DNA of 64,000 nucleotides from Pseudomonas putida (GTDB lineage Bacteria > Pseudomonadota > Gammaproteobacteria > Pseudomonadales > Pseudomonadaceae), in contig NZ_JANHKS010000013.1 of the NCBI RefSeq assembly GCF_028682175.1, forward strand, positions 62,001-126,000, in the 5' to 3' direction. Made by a program: the position numbers and the translations under genes. The notes under the pieces were generated by a model. It did not search any database, was not told where the DNA came from, and saw nothing but the letters and a program-made list of their open reading frames with translations. Shown one piece after another: positions 28,777 through 36,903 of the stretch. The first letter of the stretch is position 1; the number at the start of each line of letters is the position of its first letter.

Positions 28777-29455
28777 TCACGGCCTCCTCGAAGGTATCAA
28801 CCAGCGGGACAAACACGCCGGGATCGGTCTGTGCGTACCCGAATTTGCCATAGAAACGGTCAAGCTCGCGGCGCTTGGGCGCCTTGCCGGTGAAGATGGT
28901 CACGTAGTGCGGAATGCGCTGGAAACGCTCCACGGCCTCTTCACGGGTGTTCATGGTGATGTAGCCGATCTGCGTCAGGTACAGCGTCCGCGCCCGGGCA
29001 TCTGCCACCTCGGGTTCGGCACCGAATCTGCGAAACATCGCGGCCAATCCGGCCAGGCGCGCCTGGTCGGCGGCGGCCACTTCCTGGCTGACTTCCGGCG
29101 ATTGCAACGCCCAACTGCGCACCGCAAACTCGAATTGCGAGTCGAACATCTCGGGGTTGAGCCAGCACTCGAAGACGTTCAGCGCAGCCTCGCTGATGCT
29201 TTCGGCATAGCCCTCGCTCTGGCGCAGCAGGCTGCCGGTGTTCTTGTCCCGCCAGCGCGCGATCAGCGCAGCGAGCAACTGCTCGCGGTCTTCGAAGAAC
29301 CAGTAGAAACTGGTACGCGACAGGTTCAGGCGCTTGGCCAGCGGCATCACCCGAACGGCATCGATGCCCGCCTCTTTCAGCGCTTCATAAGCCGCTTGAA
29401 GCCAGCCCTCCGCCGAGCCGCGCCAGCCCGCATCCTGTGCCTTGATTCTCGCCAT
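28769..29455 (-). CDS. TetR/AcrR-family transcriptional regulator
   Basis: 228-aa regulator with an N-terminal helix-turn-helix (LAKRLNLSRTSFYWFFEDREQLL at about 38-60 of the longer form) and an all-helical ligand domain. ATG 29455 is chosen because GGGGAAAG lies six bases upstream; GTG 29470 would add five residues. It is co-transcribed with the ProC-like gene (8-bp overlap) and divergent from the LysR gene. The perfect inverted repeat at 29508-29527 in the shared promoter is its likely operator. Confidence 0.85.
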   Translation of the reverse strand: MARIKAQDAGWRGSAEGWLQAAYEALKEAGIDAVRVMPLAKRLNLSRTSFYWFFEDREQLLAALIARWRDKNTGSLLRQSEGYAESISEAALNVFECWLNPEMFDSQFEFAVRSWALQSPEVSQEVAAADQARLAGLAAMFRRFGAEPEVADARARTLYLTQIGYITMNTREEAVERFQRIPHYVTIFTGKAPKRRELDRFYGKFGYAQTDPGVFVPLVDTFEEAVSE

Positions 29456-29507
29456 GACCGCTTTCCCCACACATCAATATAAAAGCACTGTACTGTATCG
29501 ATCATTT

Positions 29508-29527
29508 AATGTACACCTGCGTACATT
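29508..29527. promoter_or_regulatory. palindromic operator between tetR and lysR
   Basis: AATGTACACCTGCGTACATT: perfect 7-bp inverted arms (AATGTAC/GTACATT) around ACCTGC. The left half is repeated upstream of the demethylase at 25402. Size and symmetry suit a TetR dimer; LysR-type sites would normally be T-N11-A. Confidence 0.75.
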
Positions 29528-29573
29528 GTGTGGACGCTATTCCGAAAGACTATAAAAACAGCCGAGGCCGACC

Positions 29574-30509
29574 ATGAGCATCCCCAGCTTGCAACCACCC
29601 GGACCGCGACGCATCAAGGGCTACCGGCGCCTGATTCCCTCCATGACCGCGCTGCTGGAATTCGAAGCCGTGGCGCGCCTGAGCAGCTTCACCCTCGCGG
29701 CGCAGGAGCTGGGCGTCACCCAGGCGGCGGTGAGCAAGCAGGTGAAGCTCTTGGAAGACACCCTCAATGCGCGGCTTTTTCATCGCCTGCACCGCTCGAT
29801 CAAGCTCACCACCGAGGGCTACGCGCTGTATGCCGTGGTCGCCGAGTCCATGCAGCGCATCGCCGGGACGTTCGACAAGATCGCCGAAGGCACCACCGAG
29901 CAGGAACTGGTGCTCGCCAGCACCTCGGCATTTTCGCAACTGCGCATCCTCCCCCGGCTCACGGCGCTGCGCCAGGCGCAACCGGACCTGCACCTGCGGC
30001 TGGTGTCCACGCAGCACCATGACGTCGACCTCGCAGTGCGCTTCGGCACAGGCCGCTGGGACGACGGCACCTCGACGCTGCTGTTCGATGAAGAGGTCTT
30101 CCCGGTGTGCTCCCCGGCCTGGCTCGCCAGCCATCCTGCGCCGCACACCGAGCAGGATCTGCACCACGCGCCGCTGATCGATTCAGACGCCACCCTCGAA
30201 GGCTGGATCACCTGGAACAGCTGGTTCCGTGCGCTGGGAGAGGCACCGCCGCGCCTGACCTATCAGCTGCGTTGCAGCCATTACAGCGACGCGGTTCAGG
30301 CCGCAATGCAGGGTCACGGCATCGCGCTGGGCTGGGGCCGGCTGGTGCATCACCTGCTCGAATCGGGGGAGCTGGTGCGGGTCACTCCGCTGGTGGTCAA
30401 GCCCAAGGACGCCTATTACGTGGTGGTTCCCACAGGCCGAAGCAGCTCGGGATTCGTGCAGATCCTGACCCAGTGGCTGCGTCAGGATGGCACGCGGGAG
30501 TTCGCATAA
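29574..30509 (+). CDS. LysR-family transcriptional regulator (GcvA-like)
   Basis: 311-aa LTTR with a helix-turn-helix at about residues 22-80 (FEAVARLSSFTLAAQELGVTQAAVSKQ, LFHRLHRSIKLTTEG) and a periplasmic-binding-like effector domain. The HTH signature is of the GcvA/DsdC branch. It directly precedes the Rieske oxygenase gene (101 bp away) in the same direction, so it may control that pair. A GAGG-type RBS is weak (CCGAGGCCGACC). Confidence 0.88.
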   Translation: MSIPSLQPPGPRRIKGYRRLIPSMTALLEFEAVARLSSFTLAAQELGVTQAAVSKQVKLLEDTLNARLFHRLHRSIKLTTEGYALYAVVAESMQRIAGTFDKIAEGTTEQELVLASTSAFSQLRILPRLTALRQAQPDLHLRLVSTQHHDVDLAVRFGTGRWDDGTSTLLFDEEVFPVCSPAWLASHPAPHTEQDLHHAPLIDSDATLEGWITWNSWFRALGEAPPRLTYQLRCSHYSDAVQAAMQGHGIALGWGRLVHHLLESGELVRVTPLVVKPKDAYYVVVPTGRSSSGFVQILTQWLRQDGTREFA

Positions 30510-30610
30510 CCTGCGCTCATACGAGGGTGAGAATAAAGCGCGTTGACCGTTCTTCGGGGCATTTCGATACTGGATCGAAGCAAAACAAGCCTGATGACCC
30601 GAGGTGCAAC

Positions 30611-31867
30611 ATGATCGTATCCCCCGTGAAGAGCCATCGCCAACTGCTCGTCGAACGCATGCCCGGCCACGGCATGCCCGGCGAATTGTTCGGTCGCGAC
30701 GACGTCTTCACCACCGACGTTGACGTGTTCTTCAACAAGCACTGGATTCTGGTCGGCGTCACCGCCGACATTCCGGAACCGGGTGATGTCTACACGGTTG
30801 ACTTGGGCAAGGCGTCGATCATCCTGGTGCGCGACGATGACGAAAACGTCCAGGCCTTCCGCAACGTCTGCCGCCATCGCGGCGCGCGCCTGAAGGAGGC
30901 CGGCAAGTCCACGGTGGGGATGCTGGTCTGCCCCTACCACCAGTGGACCTACGACCTGGACGGCAGCCTCAAGCACGCCGCGCACATGGGCAAGGACTTC
31001 GACCGCACCTGCAAGAGCCTGCACCCGGTGCACACCAAGGTCGTGGGTGCCCACGTGTTCGTCTGCCTGTCCAGCGAGCCGCCAGAAGACATCGGTTACC
31101 TCGAAGACACCATGACGCCGCGCTTCGCACCGTTCGATTTGAGCAGGGCCAAGATCGCCCACGAATCCGAGATCATCGAGAACGGTAACTGGAAGCTGGT
31201 CATCGAGAACAACCGCGAGTGCTACCACTGCGCAGGCACCCACCCGGAACTGACCGCCTCGTTCCTGCCGGAAGACTTCGGCTTCTGCACCGACGGTCTG
31301 AGCGAAGAATCCCTCGTCGCGCTGGACGATTACTACGCCCGCAACGCCGCGGCCAAGGCGAGCTGGGAAGCAGACGGCTTCATCTGTGACGCCGTCGAGT
31401 ATCTGGACGAAGCCTCGATCACGCAGTTTCGCTCGCAACGGCTGGTGATCGCCGGCAACGGCGAGTCGCAAACCCTCAACACCCAGGTGGCCTGCACCCG
31501 TCTGCTGGGCGACGTGACGCGCCGCGATCTGGGCGACATGCACCTGTGGACGCACAATTCCTGGACCCACGTCATGAGCGACCACGCGGTGATCTCCTGG
31601 ATCATCCCGCTGTCCGCCGACAAGACCCTGGTGCGCAGCCGCTGGCTGGTGCACCAGGATGCGGTCGAAGGCGTCGATTACGAGCGCCAGACCCTCACCG
31701 AAGTGTGGAACGCCACCAACCAGCAGGACGCCAATCTGGTCGCCATCACCCACAGCGGCACCCAGGATCCGGCTTACGCACCGGGGCCGTTCTCGGCATT
31801 TACCGAGTCCTACGTCGATCAGTTCTCGCGCTGGTACGCCGCGCGCCTGGCCGCCCACGGCGTGTGA
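30611..31867 (+). CDS. GbcA-like Rieske aromatic-ring-hydroxylating-type oxygenase (betaine N-demethylase)
   Basis: 418-aa Rieske oxygenase. The Rieske cluster motif C-R-H-R-G-A ... CPYH lies near 85-108. The mononuclear iron site is in NNRECYHCAGTHPELT near 200-215. It resembles GbcA (glycine betaine to dimethylglycine) and stachydrine demethylases, which oxidatively remove one methyl from quaternary ammonium compounds. A long upstream frame exists, but GAGG six bases before ATG 30611 and homology fix the start. The downstream reductase gene begins 11 bp later and supplies electrons. Confidence 0.88.
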   Translation: MIVSPVKSHRQLLVERMPGHGMPGELFGRDDVFTTDVDVFFNKHWILVGVTADIPEPGDVYTVDLGKASIILVRDDDENVQAFRNVCRHRGARLKEAGKSTVGMLVCPYHQWTYDLDGSLKHAAHMGKDFDRTCKSLHPVHTKVVGAHVFVCLSSEPPEDIGYLEDTMTPRFAPFDLSRAKIAHESEIIENGNWKLVIENNRECYHCAGTHPELTASFLPEDFGFCTDGLSEESLVALDDYYARNAAAKASWEADGFICDAVEYLDEASITQFRSQRLVIAGNGESQTLNTQVACTRLLGDVTRRDLGDMHLWTHNSWTHVMSDHAVISWIIPLSADKTLVRSRWLVHQDAVEGVDYERQTLTEVWNATNQQDANLVAITHSGTQDPAYAPGPFSAFTESYVDQFSRWYAARLAAHGV

Positions 31868-31877
31868 GGGAATGACC

Positions 31878-32996
31878 ATGACCACTTTGCAGAATATTCC
31901 GGACGTGCGCTTCGCCGATGAAGCCACCTGGGCCACCCACGGCGCCGAATGGCCCAGTGGGGAAACCCGGCGCATCGAATGCTGCGCCGTGCGCAACGAA
32001 ACCCACGACGTCAAAACCTTCGTCTTTCGCTGTGCCGACTTCACCGCGCTGGCCTTCGAACCGGGGCAGTTCATCACAATCTCGCCACAGATCGACGGCA
32101 AGATCGTTTCGCGCTGCTACACCCTTTCGTCCTCGCCGACGCGGCCTTTCAACTTCTGCATCACGGTCAAGCGCGTACCGGGCGGCGAAGTCTCCAACTG
32201 GCTGCACGACAACCTGCATCCGGGCAGCACGCTGGCCGCGTCAGGGCCGGCAGGCAGCTTCACCCCGGTCGGGCTGCCCACCGGCAAGCTGCTGTATCTC
32301 TCGGCAGGTTCGGGCATCACCCCGCTGATGGCCATGGCACGGGCGGCGTACGATCTGGCGGCCAATCTGGACATCGTGTTTGTCCACAGCGCGCGCTCGC
32401 CCGCCGACATTATTTTCCGTGATGAACTGGCGCAGATGCAGGCCCAGCAATCCCGCTTCCGGGTGCTGGCCGTCTGTGAAGCGGAAGGTGACGAAGCCGA
32501 TTGGCAGGGTCCGATTGGCCGCCTGGACCTGGCGCTGCTAAGCACACAGGTGCCCGACTTTCTGGAGCGCGAAGTCTTCACCTGCGGCCCTCAGGGCTAC
32601 ATGAGCGCCACCCGTGGCGTGCTGGAGAAAGCTGGTTTCGATGTGGCGCACTACCATCAGGAAAGTTTCGACATCAACGCACTGGCTGCGGAAACGGCCG
32701 CACCGGTGACGCCAGCCAGCGCACCGAGCGAAACGAGCTTCACCGTGACCCTCGCCAAATCCGGCAAGACCTTCAGCGTCAGCCCCAGCCAGACCCTGCT
32801 GGCCGCGGCGAAAAAAGCCGGAGCCGTAGTCCCCTCCTCCTGCAGCCAGGGCGTATGCGGCACCTGCAAGACCGCCGTGCTGCAGGGCGAAGTCGATATG
32901 CAGCACAACGGAGGGATTCGCCAGCGCGAGATCGACAAAGGCTTGCGTCTGCTCTGTTGCAGCCGCCCGACATCCGATCTGGTGCTGGACCTTTGA
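31878..32996 (+). CDS. GbcB-like ferredoxin reductase (FAD + 2Fe-2S) of the Rieske system
   Basis: 372-aa electron-transfer protein: FNR-type FAD domain (FEPGQFITISPQ, RCYTLSSSPTR near 75-85), NAD domain (LSAGSGITPLMAMA) and a C-terminal plant-type [2Fe-2S] ferredoxin (CSQGVCGTC ... LLCCSRP near 322-365). It passes electrons from NAD(P)H to the Rieske oxygenase directly upstream. ATG 31878 is preferred over 31872 because GAGGGA then has proper spacing. The gene ends 10 bp before the convergent TonB receptor gene. Confidence 0.9.
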   Translation: MTTLQNIPDVRFADEATWATHGAEWPSGETRRIECCAVRNETHDVKTFVFRCADFTALAFEPGQFITISPQIDGKIVSRCYTLSSSPTRPFNFCITVKRVPGGEVSNWLHDNLHPGSTLAASGPAGSFTPVGLPTGKLLYLSAGSGITPLMAMARAAYDLAANLDIVFVHSARSPADIIFRDELAQMQAQQSRFRVLAVCEAEGDEADWQGPIGRLDLALLSTQVPDFLEREVFTCGPQGYMSATRGVLEKAGFDVAHYHQESFDINALAAETAAPVTPASAPSETSFTVTLAKSGKTFSVSPSQTLLAAAKKAGAVVPSSCSQGVCGTCKTAVLQGEVDMQHNGGIRQREIDKGLRLLCCSRPTSDLVLDL

Positions 32997-33005
32997 TGAC
33001 GCTTT

Positions 33006-35114
33006 TTAGAACGTGTAGGTGAAGCCAGTCTGAACCGTGCGCGGCGCGCCCGGATAGGCGTACAGGTTGAACGCACCTTCTTCGTAGTCTTCGTTGAAGA
33101 CGTTCTTCAGGTCCAGGTTCACCCGCAGCTTCGGCGTGATCTGGTAGAAGCTGAGCACGTCGGCCACGGTGTAGCTCGCCATGTTGTAGGTCGAGTTGGC
33201 GGTCTGGCCCGCACGGCCTCCCACATGGCGCACACCCAAGCCCAGCCCAAGGCCGTTGAGTGTGCCTTCGTGGAACTCATACACGTTCAGCAGGTTGTAA
33301 CTGCTGCGCGGGATGTTCGCCAGGCGAGTGCCGGTTTGCAGCGAGTTATCCTTGACCACTTCGGCATCGACGTAAGAATAGCCGCCCAGCACGCGCCACT
33401 GCGGGGTGATGTTGCCCGCCACGTTCAGGTCGAAACCTCGGCTGCGCACGCGCCCGGCCGCCACGCTGTAGTTGGAATCGACCGGATCGAGGGTCAGCAC
33501 GTTGTCCTTGATGGTGTGGAAGATGGCCGCATCGACGGTGAGTTGATCTTCCAGCGTCTTCCACTTCACGCCCAGTTCGTAAGATTTACCCTCTTCTGCA
33601 TCGAAACCGCCACCTTCACGCGATGCGCCGGTGTTGGGCTTGAATGACTCCGAGTAGCTGCCATAAAGCGCAACATCCGGCGTCAGGTCGTAGACCAGGC
33701 CGTAACGTGGCGTGACCGCGCTCTCGCTCTTGTTCCAGTCCACGGAGTTGGGCAGCTTGTTGTCGTAGTCGTGCTCGTCACGCTCGATCCGGGCGCCAAC
33801 CAGCAACTTCAACCGCTCGGTCAGGCGCATCTGATCCTGCACGAAGGCTGCCGTACTCTTGAGCTTTTCGTGGTCATGGGTGGTTGTGCGGGTCAGCGCC
33901 GGACGCGCCTGGCCCAGTACCGGATTGAAGATGTCGATCGGATACGCCGTCAACGCTCCGCTGGAACGCATGATGATCGACTTGTAGTCGTATTCCTCAT
34001 ACTCAAGGCCGGTCAGCAGGGTGTGTTCGATGCTGCCGGTGTTGAAGGTGCCGGACAGGTTCAACTGGAAATCCTGGTCATTCCATTCCAGTTTGCGCCA
34101 GTTGAAATTGCGCCCCAGGGTGCGGCCGTCCGCCTGGATACCGTTGGCCTCCACCGCGTTGCCCTTGAGCTGGCCATCGAGCCACTGCACGCCGCCGCTC
34201 AACTTCCAGTTGTCGTTGAGCAGGTGCTCGAAACGCAACTGGCTGACGTTGTTGTCGTTGTGCAGCAGGTTGTCCGAGCCTTTTTCCCACACGTAGGTGT
34301 CGCGGTTGCCGACGCCGATCTGGCTGCCGTAATGGGTATTGCCACGGTCGAGCGGATGGTTGTTGCGCATGTAGTCACCCTCGAAGGTGATGCGCGTGTC
34401 GTCGGTGGCCTGCCACTCGATCACAGGCGCCAGGTCGTAACGCTCGGTTTCGACGTGATCGCGAAACGAATCGCCGCCCTCGCCCAACAAATTCAGACGG
34501 TAGGTCAGGGTCTTGGAATCATTGAGCGCGCCGGTGGTGTCCAGGGTGCCACGGTACATGCCCTGGTCGTCCATCTGCCCGCCGATGGAGGTTTTCTGCT
34601 CGGCCTCGGGCTGCTGGGTGACCACGTTGAAGGTGCCGCCCGGATCGCTGCGGCCGTACATGGTGGCCGCCGGGCCACGCAGGATGTCGACGTGATCGAT
34701 GGTGTTGGCGTCCGGCGCGTTGGGATAGCCACGGTTGACCGGGAAGCCGTTGCGATAGAACTCGCCGGTGGTGAAGCCGCGCACGGTGTAGGTGGTCAGC
34801 CCCTGGCCGCCGAAGTTGTTGGCCCGGCCGATGCCGCCGCCGTAATCCAGCGCATCCTGCAGGCGAGTGACGTTGCTGTCCTCCAGCACCTTGTTGGTGA
34901 TGACGGAAACCGACTGCGGCACTTCGTGGATGTCGGTATCGGTGCGCGTGGCGCTGGACGTGTGCGTGGCACGGTACGCCTCGCGTTCACTCGCTGCGCC
35001 CTGGCTGCTGGCCTGGATGTCGATTGCGGGCAGTGCCAGTTCATTCGAACCTTCTGCCCATACGGCCGGGGAAAATACGTTAAGCAGGCACAGCGAGGTC
35101 AACGCGTAGCGCAT
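33006..35114 (-). CDS. TonB-dependent siderophore receptor
   Basis: 702-aa outer-membrane receptor: signal peptide to about residue 20 (AVWA-EG), plug domain (VPQSVSVITNKVLEDSNVTRL near 65-85; IDHVDILRGPAATMYGRSDPGG near 138-160) and a 22-strand barrel ending in Phe. FhuA/FpvA-type siderophore receptor with no N-terminal signalling (STN) domain, so it is probably not linked to a sigma/anti-sigma pair. The ligand cannot be read from sequence. A Fur-box-like site lies 52 bp upstream, so expression should be iron-repressed. Confidence 0.9.
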   Translation of the reverse strand: MRYALTSLCLLNVFSPAVWAEGSNELALPAIDIQASSQGAASEREAYRATHTSSATRTDTDIHEVPQSVSVITNKVLEDSNVTRLQDALDYGGGIGRANNFGGQGLTTYTVRGFTTGEFYRNGFPVNRGYPNAPDANTIDHVDILRGPAATMYGRSDPGGTFNVVTQQPEAEQKTSIGGQMDDQGMYRGTLDTTGALNDSKTLTYRLNLLGEGGDSFRDHVETERYDLAPVIEWQATDDTRITFEGDYMRNNHPLDRGNTHYGSQIGVGNRDTYVWEKGSDNLLHNDNNVSQLRFEHLLNDNWKLSGGVQWLDGQLKGNAVEANGIQADGRTLGRNFNWRKLEWNDQDFQLNLSGTFNTGSIEHTLLTGLEYEEYDYKSIIMRSSGALTAYPIDIFNPVLGQARPALTRTTTHDHEKLKSTAAFVQDQMRLTERLKLLVGARIERDEHDYDNKLPNSVDWNKSESAVTPRYGLVYDLTPDVALYGSYSESFKPNTGASREGGGFDAEEGKSYELGVKWKTLEDQLTVDAAIFHTIKDNVLTLDPVDSNYSVAAGRVRSRGFDLNVAGNITPQWRVLGGYSYVDAEVVKDNSLQTGTRLANIPRSSYNLLNVYEFHEGTLNGLGLGLGVRHVGGRAGQTANSTYNMASYTVADVLSFYQITPKLRVNLDLKNVFNEDYEEGAFNLYAYPGAPRTVQTGFTYTF

Positions 35115-35165
35115 CTAGAAACTCTCAGACGATGGTATACCAAGAAAAGTGTCGCGCATGATACA

Positions 35166-35184
35166 TAGAAAGATTCTCATTACC
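35166..35184 (-). promoter_or_regulatory. Fur box upstream of the TonB receptor
   Basis: On the minus strand GGTAATGAGAATCTTTCTA matches the 19-bp Fur consensus GATAATGAGAATCATTATC at 13-14 positions, including the central AATGAGAAT core. It is placed 52-70 bp before the receptor start. Confidence 0.75.
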
Positions 35185-35390
35185 ATCCTTCATGTTCGGG
35201 AATTTGCGGAGATTGATGCAATGTCTGTATTACTGTCCCTGATTTTGAATCAGTAAGTCTCTTTTTTGCCGGATTGTTAGCGAATCGAATCACCCCTAAA
35301 GTTCATCCCATGCCGCAGCGACTGAACACACAGACACGCCGCAGCAACACTTTCGATTCACAACTCTCTCGACTCAAAAGGAATGCACAC

Positions 35391-36017
35391 ATGACTACTT
35401 ACAAGCGCCTGGACAAGAACGACGCCGTACTGCTGCTGGTTGACCACCAGACTGGCTTGATCTCCCTGGTTCAGGATTTCTCGCCCAACGAATTCAAGAA
35501 CAACGTGCTGGCCCTGGCCGATTGCGGCAAGTTCTTCGACCTGCCGACCATCCTGACCACCAGCTTCGAGCAGGGTCCGAACGGCCCGCTGGTGCCGGAG
35601 CTGAAAGAGATGTTCCCCGACGCGCCGTACATCGCCCGCCCTGGCCAGATCAACGCCTGGGACAACGAAGATTTCGTCAAGGCGATCAAGGCCACTGGCC
35701 GCAAGCAGCTGATCATTGCCGGCGTTGTGACCGACGTCTGCGTGACCTTCCCGACCCTGAGCGCCCTGGCCGAAGGTTTTGATGTGTTCGTGGTGACCGA
35801 CGCTTCGGGCACCTTCAATGAAGGCGTGCAGCAGGCGGCATGGAATCGCATGTCGGCGGCCGGTGCGCAGTTGATGAACTGGTTCGCCGTGGCCTGCGAG
35901 CTGCACCGCGACTGGCGCAACGACATCGAAGGCCTGGGCAACCTGCTGTCCCAGCGCATTCCCAACTACCGCAACCTGATGAACAGCTACTCGGCGCTGA
36001 CGGCTGCCAAGAAGTAA
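35391..36017 (+). CDS. ycaC: YcaC-family isochorismatase-like cysteine hydrolase
   Basis: 208-aa protein closely resembling E. coli YcaC in length and sequence: LLLVDHQTGL (about 15-24), TTSFEQGPNGPLVPEL, RPGQINAWDNEDFV, GVVTDVCVTFP with the catalytic Cys near 117, and the YRNLM C-terminus. The family has an Asp-Lys-Cys triad, but the substrate is undefined. AAAAGGAATG precedes the ATG at 35391. A hairpin terminator follows. The gene may be unrelated to the betaine cluster on its left. Confidence 0.92.
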   Translation: MTTYKRLDKNDAVLLLVDHQTGLISLVQDFSPNEFKNNVLALADCGKFFDLPTILTTSFEQGPNGPLVPELKEMFPDAPYIARPGQINAWDNEDFVKAIKATGRKQLIIAGVVTDVCVTFPTLSALAEGFDVFVVTDASGTFNEGVQQAAWNRMSAAGAQLMNWFAVACELHRDWRNDIEGLGNLLSQRIPNYRNLMNSYSALTAAKK

Positions 36018-36031
36018 CTTCCCTCAATGAC

Positions 36032-36060
36032 AAGGGCGGGCATGATGCTCGCCCTTTTTG
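36032..36060 (+). terminator. rho-independent terminator after ycaC
   Basis: AAGGGCGGGCA and TGCTCGCCCTT arms with a short TGA loop, followed by TTTTTG. Confidence 0.8.
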
Positions 36061-36090
36061 CGTGGTTTCCAGAGACCTCTGAGCCACCAT

Positions 36091-36182
36091 TGTAGGAGCG
36101 CGCTTGCCCGCGACGACGTTGGTACGTCCAAAACATCTCCGTCGCCGGACACGACCATTCGCGGGCAAGCGCGCTCCTACAG
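36091..36182. repeat. REP pair (BIME), GTAGGAGCGCGC type
   Basis: TGTAGGAGCGCGCTTGCCCG at 36091 and its inverted copy ending GCGCTCCTACA at 36181 form a head-to-head doublet between ycaC and the Rsm sRNA. Confidence 0.92.
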
Positions 36183-36227
36183 GTGGGAATCTGACGTTGA
36201 AGCACGACCTCGCAACCCCGGCGCAAA

Positions 36228-36249
36228 CGTGTAAGAAAAGGCTTACACG
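36228..36249. promoter_or_regulatory. GacA upstream activating sequence
   Basis: TGTAAG at 36230-36235 and CTTACA at 36242-36247 with exactly six bases between them, a perfect match to the GacA box TGTAAG-N6-CTTACA. The palindrome extends by CG on each side (8-bp arms). It lies about 65 bp upstream of the inferred sRNA start. Confidence 0.92.
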
Positions 36250-36302
36250 CACTTCATCAAACTGGCCGTTTACACAACGAGGGCAAAGTCATAAATTGGA
36301 TC

Positions 36303-36421
36303 CATCAACCGGGGAGCAGGAAGCACCTCGGAGATCACGGATGATCTGCCACTGCCAGGAACGCTACCGACAGGACGTTGGATGGCCTTGATAGAAAAGA
36401 ACCCGCTTCGGCGGGTTTTTT
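36303..36421 (+). ncRNA. rsmX: RsmX/Y/Z-family regulatory sRNA (RsmX-like)
   Basis: About 119-nt transcript inferred from -35 TTTACA (36269-36274), a 17-nt spacer, -10 TAAATT (36292-36297) and the terminator AACCCGC-TTCG-GCGGGTT plus T-run (36400-36421). It contains seven GGA motifs (36313, 36319, 36330, 36339, 36358, 36373, 36380), several in loop contexts such as GCAGGAAGC, the RsmA/RsmE-binding signature. The perfect GacA box upstream completes the diagnosis. In pseudomonads such sRNAs sequester RsmA-type proteins under GacS/GacA control, affecting secondary metabolism, biofilm and motility. Which paralogue (X, Y or Z) is inferred from its short length. Confidence 0.88.
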
Positions 36422-36619
36422 ATTGCCTGCGTATCGCAGAAGAGGCTGCTGGTAACCAGATGTAAACTTTTTCACTACAGCAATTCAACATTTCAGCGGT
36501 ATAGTCGCGCCGCCTGAAATCGCCACGCGAGGCTCTAGGACGGTATTCCTGGCTTCCTGGAAAGCCGCCGAAAAGCGTGTGGGCACAGGTTTCGGATCGA
36601 ACATCACATAGGGAGATAC

Positions 36620-36892
36620 ATGATGGGATCAGCGCTCGACGTGCTTCGTAACCAGATTCAGGATGCCGAACCGGTCCTGAAACGGCTCGATCTGGAGATG
36701 GAACGGATCGAGTTCGACCCGCGAATCCCCGCCAGCGTCGAGGCGGCCAAGGTGACGGTCGATGCGGTAATCAATCGCCTGATGGGTGCTTTCAAGAAGA
36801 ATCCCATCCTCGGCCCATTGACCGATGACCTGAAATCCCAGTACCTGGAAGCCATCGCGACCCAGGTGGCCGAAGCAGAAGAGCGGGTCTGA
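36620..36892 (+). CDS. small hypothetical protein
   Basis: 90-aa, largely helical, mildly acidic protein (MMGSALDVLRNQIQDAEPVLKRL at the start), with no cysteine, signal peptide or membrane segment. GGGAGATAC precedes ATG 36620. It is preceded by about 200 bp after the Rsm terminator, with its own AT-rich promoter region near 36480-36510. I recognise no family. Confidence 0.7.
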   Translation: MMGSALDVLRNQIQDAEPVLKRLDLEMERIEFDPRIPASVEAAKVTVDAVINRLMGAFKKNPILGPLTDDLKSQYLEAIATQVAEAEERV

Positions 36893-36903
36893 GCGACGCT
36901 CTA

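Noticed and set aside
30107..30610. N-terminal extension of the Rieske oxygenase
   Set aside because: It only reads the LysR gene in another frame; the good RBS and homology start at 30611.
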